A DNA stretch of 12,947 bases from an uncultured Clostridia bacterium (GTDB taxonomy: Bacteria > Bacillota > Clostridia > Lachnospirales > Anaerotignaceae), in assembly GCA_937888765.1 (NCBI GenBank), contig CALASU010000307.1, positions 1 through 12,947 of the forward strand, written 5' to 3'. Below the pieces are notes generated by a model that had not been told where the DNA came from, made no database searches, and worked only from the letters and a program-made list of their open reading frames with translations. The position numbers and the translations under genes are program-made. Shown here one piece after another: positions 1 through 7,386 of this stretch; positions within the stretch are counted from its first letter, which is position 1; each line of letters begins with the position of its first letter.

Positions 1-146
1 CCGTGGGACGCTGTCCCACACCCTGGCAGGGGAATGATTCCCCTGCACCCCCATTTGAAAATCAAATTTCAAAGAAATTTGATTTTCGTATACGGGTCGA
101 GGGGACAAAGTCCCCCGTAGGGTGCAGGGGCAAAGCCCCGCAACAC
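1..146. repeat. Hairpin-dense non-coding element, probable dispersed repeat (left end outside window)
   Basis: This stretch is almost entirely inverted repeats. Visible perfect stems are GTGGGAC 3-9 with 13-19, GCAGGGGAA 26-34 with 38-46, a 14-bp A/T-rich stem 57-70 with 74-87, GGGGAC 101-106 with 110-115, and GGGGC 127-131 with 135-139. A competing long-range pairing joins 40-50 (CCCCTGCACCC) to 120-130 (GGGTGCAGGGG), which would enclose the A/T stem and break two of the short hairpins. GC-rich motifs of the type GGGGCAAAGCCCC recur between genes in many Clostridia, so I infer a member of a dispersed intergenic family. No protein-coding signal is seen. Copy number cannot be judged from one window. 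Confidence 0.5.
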
Positions 147-170
147 TGCTTCGAGCGGTTCTTTAGAAGG

Positions 171-208
171 TTTGGAAACCTTTCACCAAGGGAAGAAAGG
201 TTTCCAAA
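171..208. repeat. Perfect 14-bp inverted repeat, possible terminator or part of the upstream element
   Basis: TTTGGAAACCTTTC (171-184) pairs perfectly with GAAAGGTTTCCAAA (195-208) around a 10-nt loop. A T-run (220-225) follows only after about 11 nt, so it is a poor match to a classical intrinsic terminator. It could end a rightward transcript from outside the window, or be the right edge of the hairpin element before it. Confidence 0.45.
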
Positions 209-250
209 AATCTTAACTGTTTTTTATCCGCCGCTTTCAATTTCTTATGC

Positions 251-256
251 TATAAT
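251..256 (+). promoter_or_regulatory. -10 box of the tRNA-Arg promoter
   Basis: A perfect TATAAT lies 48 nt before the mature tRNA, in an A/T-rich setting. No good -35 is present at 16-18 bp; TTAACT at 213-218 is too far away. The expected transcript start near 263 would give a leader of about 40 nt that is removed during tRNA 5' processing. Confidence 0.5.
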
Positions 257-275
257 AAAATGTGGTAAACATAAC

Positions 276-294
276 GGCAGAATTATATTCTGCC
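276..294 (+). other. Leader hairpin upstream of tRNA-Arg
   Basis: GGCAGAAT (276-283) and ATTCTGCC (287-294) form a perfect 8-bp stem with loop TAT, followed by a short pyrimidine run (295-303) that leads straight into the tRNA. It lies between the likely start of transcription and the tRNA 5' end. It may be a processing or attenuation structure, or a relic terminator; the tail TTTCCCTTT is weak for termination. Confidence 0.4.
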
Positions 295-303
295 TTTCCC
301 TTT

Positions 304-377
304 GTCTTCGTAGCTCAGTTGGATAGAGCGTTCGCCTCCTAAGCGAAAGGTCGTGGGTTCAACTCCCGCCGGGGACA
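304..377 (+). tRNA. tRNA-Arg, anticodon CCU
   Basis: A complete cloverleaf can be folded by eye. The acceptor stem pairs 304-310 (GTCTTCG) with 370-376 (CGGGGAC), including two G-U pairs, and the discriminator is A377. The D-stem is GCTC 313-316 with GAGC 326-329. The anticodon stem is TTCGC 331-335 with GCGAA 343-347, and the loop CTCCTAA puts CCT at 338-340, reading the arginine codon AGG. The T-stem is GTGGG 353-357 with CCCGC 365-369 and has the TTCAACT loop. CCA is not encoded, so it must be added after transcription. The gene is alone, with its own -10 box and a terminator 3 nt downstream. Confidence 0.97.
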
Positions 378-379
378 GA

Positions 380-418
380 AACACCCCTTATCCCGCAGGA
401 TAAGGGGTGTTTTATTTT
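380..418 (+). terminator. Intrinsic terminator after tRNA-Arg, possibly shared with the convergent operon
   Basis: A 14-bp perfect stem AACACCCCTTATCC (380-393) and GGATAAGGGGTGTT (398-411) with a 4-nt loop is followed by TTATTTTA. It is a strong terminator for the rightward tRNA transcript. On the minus strand the same stem is followed only by TCTGTCC, so it would be weaker there. It is nevertheless the only hairpin downstream of the large leftward operon, whose last stop codon is at 461-463, and may serve both directions. Confidence 0.9.
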
Positions 419-460
419 ATTTATTTCGTCTTACTCTTTTCCGCCTCCGCAGATACGTTT

Positions 461-3400
461 TTATTGATAACATTCGTCCACAAAGTCCAATGCACGATCC
501 AACAGTTTCCAGTCCAGCACGGTTGTTCTTTCCAGTGCCTGCGGCGCAAAGTCCTCTTTGCCCAGATAACCGTACGAAAGCGGTACATCATCCCGCAGCT
601 GATAACTATGCAGCGTCTTCGCCGCTTCTTTCAGCATCTTATGATATACAAAAGGTGCTTTCACAAATTCCGTTTTAAATTTATCCCGTTTTTCCATGTT
701 TACAAATTCGTGCTGTTTCCCATCTTCCGTCCTGCGTGTAGTCGTATCCAGCATGGTGCGGTCATTCAGCATCGCCGCCAGCAGATTCAGCTGATAGTCA
801 TTCAGTACCTGCAATCTTTCTTTTGCCCGTGCAATCTGTTCGTCGCTCTGCTCTGCTGCCCTATCCTGCGCCATGATCCATTTCTGCAGTTCTTCTGTCG
901 TATGCAGATTTACCGCCCGATAGGGTGTATCCCGTTTCAGCACACGATCCGCCTGCTGAATCGAGAAAGAGGTATCCTTCAGCAGTGCAAAGTCCCGCTT
1001 CCGCTTCTGACTATGCTCACTGATATACCGCTTTGTCTGTTCCATGGCTTCGCTGAAAAGCTCTGTCTGCACCCTGCCATTGCTCATACGCAGAGAATCG
1101 GTCACTGTTTCATAATCAATTTCAGGATGGAACGCTTCTCCGTTTACATAGTCCTGCAGCTGCTTCTGTATGATTCCTCTGCGGCTTTCTTCCACTTCTT
1201 CGCTGTGGATAAACTTCACACTCGGCAGTACGCTGTTTTCTTTGACCAGCAGTACTGTCAGCGCAAATACCTGCCTCTGTATACGGGTCAGGCTGCTGTA
1301 TGCTTCCGCAAATTTCTGATTGACTTTCTGTGACAGAAACGCTTCCAGCATACTGCGGTCTGCCACATTCTGCATGGGTTTTTCTGTATCCAGCAGCGTT
1401 TCGCTGTTCATGTCTTCCATGAGCACACCCGACAGCAGGTATCTGCGGTACAATTCCTCCCGCAGCATCTCATCCACTTTCGCCTGCAGATGCAGCGTGT
1501 TTATATCTGTTGTCTTTTTCAGGTCTTCACGGAAATAATCCAGCAGCGCACGTCTGAGCGGCATCTGCTGCTCTGCAGGGATTGGCTCCGCATCCGCTTC
1601 CGTATTTGGTGTATACGTTTTGATACAGCCCGCAATGATCTTATCCGCAAATTCTGCCGCCGCAAAATAATTCGCCTGTTTTCTGGTAATATCTTTGAAC
1701 TGTTTTCTGTTCAGTATATACATCCCCGCAGACATCGCCTCTGTTACCATCTTCCGTTTCATGGCAAGGATCGGGTTATCCTCCGTATTGACGTTCTGTC
1801 TGCGCAGTTCAGGCTGCTCTATATCCACCTTTTGCTGTCTGGTGTTCAGCAGAAGGAGCATATACATACGACGCTCACGCAATACCTTATACGCTGTTTC
1901 GGCATCGTTCGGAGCAAGCGGTTCTATTTTTTCCCGCTGCAGCTGTCTGATATACATATGCAGCAGCAATTCTTCCCTCTCCCGTTCTATAGACGGCATC
2001 CGACTGCGTTCTTCCGCGGGAAGTGTATTTATATACGCTTCTATCTGCCGATATGCCTCTTTCAGCCATGCTTCTTCCTCTGTGAGCTGTTCTTCTTTCA
2101 CATCAGAAAGCATACGCTCCAGCAGACAGTTCTGCACAGCTTCGGGCAATTCGCCCCGTCTGGCAAGTTTCTCTTTCGCCTTTTGGATCTGCTTTTCTCC
2201 CGGACGCATCTTCACGCCCAGTGCCGTCAGCAGAGGCGAACCCGTATGATGCAGACCTTCCCGCAGCTCACGGAACAGCTTCTGTTCCTCGACATCTGCC
2301 TGAAGCCCCGCTTCTCTGTGTTTCTGAATATCCGCAAGCACTTCTCTGTGTCTTTTCCTGTTTTCTTCTGTCTGGATCTGCTGTACCTGCATCGCCTGTC
2401 TGTCCGCTTCATATTTTTCCATCCGCTCCGACAGCACATCCTGAAATGCACCTTGCTCTTTCCAGATAATATCCTGTTCCAGATACAGTTCAAATCCTTT
2501 TGTAAATACATCTTTCTCTTTCTGCTCCTGCATCTGTTCATGGTGCTGGGCAAAATAGGTTGTCAGATATTTCTCCAATTCCGCCTTATTGTCCTGAATA
2601 TGCTCCCTGCAGGTATCAATGGTTTCTTTATAACGCTTCTTATTCCTGAGCAGTGCCAGCCCATCCGGATTTGTCAGCAGGATCATCGTTACATAAGGCC
2701 GAACAGGATCATCTTGCTGAAACTCTTTCAGCACATTCGGGATAGAGAAATCATTCAGCTGTCTCTTGCAGTATATATCAAAGAACTCGTCAAAATATCC
2801 CATCCAGTAAAGGCGGTCCTTTTGCTCGCCATACAGAATGGCAGGTGCAAACAGGTCACAAAGCTGCTCATAAAAATCCTTCCCCAGCGCAGAATAGCGG
2901 CGCTTCAGCAGCAGCAGAGGCACTTCCATTTTCTGATACAGTTCTTCCAGTTTATCCGCAAATCCCTGTGCATCCAGAGTGAGCATGGACATCCAGAAAA
3001 CATCGTTCCGGAAAATATGCGGCAGAATCGGTTTGAAAATGCCGCCTCTGTAAGCAGAAAGCTGTATTTCACGCCGCCTGAATTGTGCAGACATCTTCTG
3101 CTTTTCCTCCGCAGTAACAGGAATTCTCTGTTTTCCCTGCTCTGCCACAGACTTAGAACGCTCTTTCTCCAGATGCTCTTTCTGTTTCTGCAGACGTTTC
3201 GGCTGTTCAGCTGAGACAGCCTTAAAACCTTTTTTCTCCAGATAGATCTGCAGTTCCGTCAGTGCATCCACAGTGTACGTCACCCCAAAACGCGCCCGTT
3301 TCATTTCCGCAGAAATACTCTTATCCGATAAAATCATCAGCACAGGCAGCATAATCTGACGACAGTGTTCCTGTTCCTCCGGCGGAACCTCATATTCGTC

Positions 3401-6394
3401 CATCCAGCGCAGAAGACTATTCAGATTTACGGCTGTTTCTCCCAGTTCGATCAATGCCTTCTGTTTTTTAGACCTCTGCGTTCCATACGCATCGTCCTTA
3501 TATTCTGCAGACAGTTTTGCTGCTGCGTTTGGATACAACCATTTATCCATCAGCCTGTTCTGCTGTCCGCACAGCAGCAATTCGTTCATAAAATTCTCCG
3601 AACTGTTTCTGCGCAGTGCTTTCGCCAGTTCCTCTGCTTCCTTTTTATCCTTTCCTTCTACCTTTCTGAGCAGTTCCTTAATGGGTTCTGCAGGGTTATC
3701 CTCCTGATATCCTGCGGCAGACAGATTATACGGATTCTCACGGTAAACTACACAGGCTTTCAGTGCCTCTCTTTCCAGTCCGTTTTCCCGCAGGATCTGC
3801 CATGCACGGTCTGCTCTTGCAAAATGCGCTTTATTCTCACGCAGCAGGGAATTTTCAGACCCTGCAGGAACAAAAGCGGAATGGAACATATCCTGATCGG
3901 ACTCCAGCATAAACTGGATACGCAGTTCGGGTATTGTCTCTCTCTTCTGCAGCTTTTCCAGTTCTGTTTCCACAGATTCTGTAAAGGTTTCCTCATTGAG
4001 TGTCCCGCTCAGCAGTGCAGGCAGCAAAGTGCCTTTGATCTGATCCGCTTCATAACACGCCAATTTCTCCCAGCGATAGAATGCCTTGCGTACATTCTGA
4101 CACAGATGATTCAAAAACAGGGAAAATTCCAGATAGGGCAGGGATTCCAGATCCTCAAGTGCTTCAATCTTCTGTAAATCCACACCTTCCACCTGAAACG
4201 CCTTCTGCTTCAGCAGGGATTCCAGATTCTCCTTCATCCTCTCCTCATATCTTACAAATGCCTTTCCAAATTCCTGATTTCTCAGGAATCCTTGATTCCA
4301 CAGCAGATACTGATTGCTGAAATCGGGATCTTTCAGTTCCAGCTGCTTCGTTCTTTGCTCTTCATATTCTTCTATGTAGGCTTCCCTGTCACATACTTCT
4401 GCATATCCAAACTGCAGCTTGCCATTCTCATCCCTGAGATACCCATGCTGCTGCAGCAGCCAGTCAACATGCTTCGGCAGTTCTTTTTTAAAACCATCTA
4501 TCAGAATATTGTCCTCACAGTACTGGAAAATGCTCTCCCATATTTCCACAGGCAGCTCTTTGATGTATTCCTTACTTTTCGGATATGTTTCATAGAACCA
4601 GCGGCGGTTCCCCCATACTTTCGTAACAACATAATCCACCACCTGCTTCATCGCAGGAAGATCCTGCTCTTGTTTTAATTTCACAAAGAGATATTTTTCC
4701 CATACACAGTACGGCACATCAAGCAGTCTCGCCTCCGGATGTTCCTTTACTGCCTTGATAAATACCTCTTCTCCAAAATAGTCCAGCGCAGCATCCACAT
4801 TCTTTTCAGAGGTGCGTACTTCTTCAGACAGTCCCCTCTGCAGATAGTCCGATACCACAGCCGCAGCCTGCGCAGGACTGCCAAACAGAAGTACTTCACT
4901 GCAGTTCTGTTCCAGTTCCCTCTGCACACGACTCTGATTGAGCGAAGAAATTCCTTTGCTCACAATAAATCTCATAGAACGCATATTCTGAAAGATCTGC
5001 TCATTCAGACTCTCTGCCCTTGTTTCAAAGGCATTCTGCTCCATTGCAAACAATTCCCTCACCTGTGTACAGTCTATGGCTGCAATATTGATGCCATGTA
5101 TCAGACCCATCTCATCAATACGCTCACCGCGTTTCGCATATGCTTCCATTTTAGCAGTGTTTTCTTCTTTCAGCGGAAACAGCAGTGCCTTGTCTGCCTG
5201 CCTGCGAAGAATCTGCTCAATATTTTCTTTTTCCCAGTCCTTCCGCCATTCGGCTATCTGTTCCTGTTTCAGCCATTCCGGCAGATTCTTATAGTCTTTC
5301 ATAGCAGACAGCATTGCTGCAGTGATGTTTTCCCGATAATACAGCAGGTTTTCTTCGATTTCTTTTGTGTATCGGATCACGGTTTCCATCGCCAGAGGGT
5401 CGCCCATATCAACCAGTACCTTTTCCGCTTCATCCACATATGGTGCAAGCAGCCACGTCTGCGATGTCCCTTCCTTTGTCATGCCTGTTTCCAGATAGAT
5501 ACGGCGTGCTTTTCGTTTTTCTGTATCCTCCCACAGATTCTGCACCTTTGCCTGCACTGTTTCCCTGCGCAGCTTCAGCAATTCGAGTTCTGCCTTTTTC
5601 AGCCGCAGCGCATCTTCTTTAGGCTGATTCAATTCTTGCGCTCTCTTCGTCAGAGTTTCGATCTGTGCTTTCCTAAGCCGCTCCGCTTCTTCCAGCTTCA
5701 TTTCCTTTGCTGTCTGCTCTGCATTCTTTTTCTGCTGTTCCAACCGTTCCTGAACGCGTCTTTCTGTTTCCAGAGGGGTATGATCATATTTCTGTGCCTG
5801 TACAGCACCCGTCTGGAGGTCAAGTACCATTTTTTTCAGTTCCTTTTCGGAAAGGTTATATCTTATACGGAATTCCTGTCTTTCTCTTTCAGTCAGCTCT
5901 GCCATCTGGTAGGACTCCAGCTTTTCTGCCTTTCGTTTCTCTCGGAGCAGTTCGCCGAGCTCCTCGAAGGCTTCCCGATGTTCCTGCGTTTCTTCCTGCA
6001 CAAAGGAGCTTCTTTTTCTGGATGCAAAGAGCTCATAGCTGCGTTCTTTTACCGCCAGCCCCTCTGATACGCCAACTCTCCCCTCCTGCATATCGCCGAG
6101 CATACGCTCCAGTTCCTTTCGGGAAAGACCATAGTTTGTTTTAAATTCCTGCTTCGCTTCCTTTGTCAGCATATCTGCCGACACTACAGTCCCCTGCTGC
6201 TTTACGTCAACGCTCAGTCTGGCAAGCCCTTCCATCTTGTTATAGATTTTTTGACCCTTTTGCGTATTCACAGGCTCATTCCACGGCCCCCACCACTTCA
6301 GCTCCTTATTTTTTTCGGCTGTTCTCAGCTGATTTCCCAGTTCATCATACAATGATGTTTTTTTCTTCTTCTGATACAGCACTTCTTCGGACAT
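461..6394 (-). CDS. Giant (1977 aa) predicted coiled-coil / all-helical protein of unknown function
   Basis: I do not recognise this protein. It is rich in Glu, Lys, Gln, Arg and Leu and appears almost entirely helical, with no signal peptide, membrane segment or nucleotide-binding motif that I can see, so a cytoplasmic location is inferred. The N-terminus carries a tryptophan-rich patch (WWGPWNEP, residues 34-41). A repeated unit of about 33 residues occurs at 75-107 and 166-198, sharing QEF, a Tyr, LS.KEL, a Met, and D.Q.G.V. Heptad-like coiled-coil stretches are clear at about 205-295 and weaker near 1050-1110 and 1290-1375. Start: ATG at 6394 follows AAGGAGG at 9-nt spacing, and that site overlaps the stop of the preceding acetyltransferase gene, which implies coupled translation. 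It is the last gene of a four-gene operon. Scaffold, filament, or very large effector are all possible; none is demonstrated. The reading frame is certain, the function unknown. Confidence 0.93.
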   Translation of the reverse strand: MSEEVLYQKKKKTSLYDELGNQLRTAEKNKELKWWGPWNEPVNTQKGQKIYNKMEGLARLSVDVKQQGTVVSADMLTKEAKQEFKTNYGLSRKELERMLGDMQEGRVGVSEGLAVKERSYELFASRKRSSFVQEETQEHREAFEELGELLREKRKAEKLESYQMAELTERERQEFRIRYNLSEKELKKMVLDLQTGAVQAQKYDHTPLETERRVQERLEQQKKNAEQTAKEMKLEEAERLRKAQIETLTKRAQELNQPKEDALRLKKAELELLKLRRETVQAKVQNLWEDTEKRKARRIYLETGMTKEGTSQTWLLAPYVDEAEKVLVDMGDPLAMETVIRYTKEIEENLLYYRENITAAMLSAMKDYKNLPEWLKQEQIAEWRKDWEKENIEQILRRQADKALLFPLKEENTAKMEAYAKRGERIDEMGLIHGINIAAIDCTQVRELFAMEQNAFETRAESLNEQIFQNMRSMRFIVSKGISSLNQSRVQRELEQNCSEVLLFGSPAQAAAVVSDYLQRGLSEEVRTSEKNVDAALDYFGEEVFIKAVKEHPEARLLDVPYCVWEKYLFVKLKQEQDLPAMKQVVDYVVTKVWGNRRWFYETYPKSKEYIKELPVEIWESIFQYCEDNILIDGFKKELPKHVDWLLQQHGYLRDENGKLQFGYAEVCDREAYIEEYEEQRTKQLELKDPDFSNQYLLWNQGFLRNQEFGKAFVRYEERMKENLESLLKQKAFQVEGVDLQKIEALEDLESLPYLEFSLFLNHLCQNVRKAFYRWEKLACYEADQIKGTLLPALLSGTLNEETFTESVETELEKLQKRETIPELRIQFMLESDQDMFHSAFVPAGSENSLLRENKAHFARADRAWQILRENGLEREALKACVVYRENPYNLSAAGYQEDNPAEPIKELLRKVEGKDKKEAEELAKALRRNSSENFMNELLLCGQQNRLMDKWLYPNAAAKLSAEYKDDAYGTQRSKKQKALIELGETAVNLNSLLRWMDEYEVPPEEQEHCRQIMLPVLMILSDKSISAEMKRARFGVTYTVDALTELQIYLEKKGFKAVSAEQPKRLQKQKEHLEKERSKSVAEQGKQRIPVTAEEKQKMSAQFRRREIQLSAYRGGIFKPILPHIFRNDVFWMSMLTLDAQGFADKLEELYQKMEVPLLLLKRRYSALGKDFYEQLCDLFAPAILYGEQKDRLYWMGYFDEFFDIYCKRQLNDFSIPNVLKEFQQDDPVRPYVTMILLTNPDGLALLRNKKRYKETIDTCREHIQDNKAELEKYLTTYFAQHHEQMQEQKEKDVFTKGFELYLEQDIIWKEQGAFQDVLSERMEKYEADRQAMQVQQIQTEENRKRHREVLADIQKHREAGLQADVEEQKLFRELREGLHHTGSPLLTALGVKMRPGEKQIQKAKEKLARRGELPEAVQNCLLERMLSDVKEEQLTEEEAWLKEAYRQIEAYINTLPAEERSRMPSIEREREELLLHMYIRQLQREKIEPLAPNDAETAYKVLRERRMYMLLLLNTRQQKVDIEQPELRRQNVNTEDNPILAMKRKMVTEAMSAGMYILNRKQFKDITRKQANYFAAAEFADKIIAGCIKTYTPNTEADAEPIPAEQQMPLRRALLDYFREDLKKTTDINTLHLQAKVDEMLREELYRRYLLSGVLMEDMNSETLLDTEKPMQNVADRSMLEAFLSQKVNQKFAEAYSSLTRIQRQVFALTVLLVKENSVLPSVKFIHSEEVEESRRGIIQKQLQDYVNGEAFHPEIDYETVTDSLRMSNGRVQTELFSEAMEQTKRYISEHSQKRKRDFALLKDTSFSIQQADRVLKRDTPYRAVNLHTTEELQKWIMAQDRAAEQSDEQIARAKERLQVLNDYQLNLLAAMLNDRTMLDTTTRRTEDGKQHEFVNMEKRDKFKTEFVKAPFVYHKMLKEAAKTLHSYQLRDDVPLSYGYLGKEDFAPQALERTTVLDWKLLDRALDFVDECYQ

Positions 6395-6408
6395 ATAGCG
6401 TTTCCTCC

Positions 6409-7317
6409 TTATTCAGCATCAGACTTCCATCTGCCGCTGTAAGATATATGCGTAACCGTCGCTGTCGGCAGCAGCGTTTTCACAAGTTTATGAGAAGCCT
6501 CCGTTACACAGGGGATCACCAGCTTCGTCTGCGGCAAAAACCGCTCTCTCATCAGAGCATATGCCTGCAGCAGCATCAGCGGCATACGCACAGAGCCCTT
6601 TCTGCTGGTATAGAGAAATGCAAGCTCTGCCGCATCCTCACCCAGACTGCGGAAAATCGCACAGCCCTGAATATCGCCGTCTTCCTCCATATCTACCAGA
6701 CTTACATCCGCAAGTGCCGTTTTTTTGGAAATCGGCCCGATCAGCAGCTGACCCTGCTTTTCCAGAGTATGATTAAACACCGTCAGCAGCTTATCAGAAA
6801 CCTCCTGCAGGGGAATCAGCCCGCTTACCTTTTTTCGTTTCTGCGCAAAAAAGCTTTCTTCGCCGATTCTGTCCAGTGTAATAGAATAGGCCCTGCCTTC
6901 CTGCCGGCACAGAGCGAAGCCCTGCTTTTCCAGAAATCCATACACTGCACCTGCTTCTGCTTTTTCAGGATCATTCTTTTCACAGAAGGTACAGAGGATC
7001 TGCATATCTAACTCATTCACAATTTCTGCCGCCAGCTGAAACAGGGCAGTGCCGATCCCCTGACGCTGATACTGCGGTGCAGTCAGCATCCAGTGCAGCA
7101 CAAACGCTTCTTCATCGAGCATTTCCAGCACCATTGCAGCACAGGCATGTTTTACGCCGTCGCTGTCCTCTCCTGCCGCCCCCAGCAGTACAGTACCTTC
7201 CGCAATACTTGCTGTCTGATACTCCTCAGGCAGTAAGGGAAAAAATGCTTCCATGTTGTCCCCTGTCAGCAGAAAGACTTCTGTCTGTATAAATCCGCCT
7301 CTGTCATTTTCTTTCAT
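6409..7317 (-). CDS. Tandem-GNAT acetyltransferase (active N-terminal domain, degenerate C-terminal domain)
   Basis: A predicted acetyl-CoA-dependent N-acetyltransferase of about 302 aa. The N-terminal half has GNAT motif A, with the acyl-CoA loop QRQGIG (residues 84-89) after a beta strand ending in LTAP, and motif B with FLEKQGF (128-134). The C-terminal half (about 165-295) looks like a second GNAT fold without the pyrophosphate-binding loop. It is paralogous to the acetyltransferase at 9295-10146; both share FLEK.GF, a Tyr-x-Ile-(S/T)-Leu stretch, ADVS, MP.ML and TL.P. The start is uncertain. ATG 7317 lies 12 nt after GAGGAG; TTG 7323 lies 6 nt after it; ATG 7329 directly abuts it; an upstream TTG at 7377 has AAAGGA overlapping the previous stop. 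I chose 7317 because the codons before it look non-coding and the paralog needs no extension. The substrate is unknown; neighbouring large lysine-rich proteins are candidates by context only. Confidence 0.88.
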   Translation of the reverse strand: MKENDRGGFIQTEVFLLTGDNMEAFFPLLPEEYQTASIAEGTVLLGAAGEDSDGVKHACAAMVLEMLDEEAFVLHWMLTAPQYQRQGIGTALFQLAAEIVNELDMQILCTFCEKNDPEKAEAGAVYGFLEKQGFALCRQEGRAYSITLDRIGEESFFAQKRKKVSGLIPLQEVSDKLLTVFNHTLEKQGQLLIGPISKKTALADVSLVDMEEDGDIQGCAIFRSLGEDAAELAFLYTSRKGSVRMPLMLLQAYALMRERFLPQTKLVIPCVTEASHKLVKTLLPTATVTHISYSGRWKSDAE

Positions 7318-7386
7318 ATCCAAGTGCATCTCCTCATTTTTTCCGCTCCGTTTTCCTGTTTTTCTGTCTTTCTGCAAAATTGTCCT

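Noticed and set aside
3..326. A 107-codon plus-strand frame over the hairpin element.
   Set aside because: It runs through stacked inverted repeats and into the tRNA, with no protein-like composition.
358..377. The tRNA-Arg 3' end as the attachment site of an integrated element.
   Set aside because: I found no second copy of the tRNA 3' end in the window and no integrase or recombinase gene.
407..6067. Long plus-strand open frames opposite the giant gene (for example 407-1333, 1490-3214, 3365-4177, 4739-6067).
   Set aside because: They are antisense shadows created by codon bias. Their products are rich in Phe, Leu, Cys, His and Arg without domains, and the minus-strand frame is a single 1977-codon frame with a proper ribosome site.
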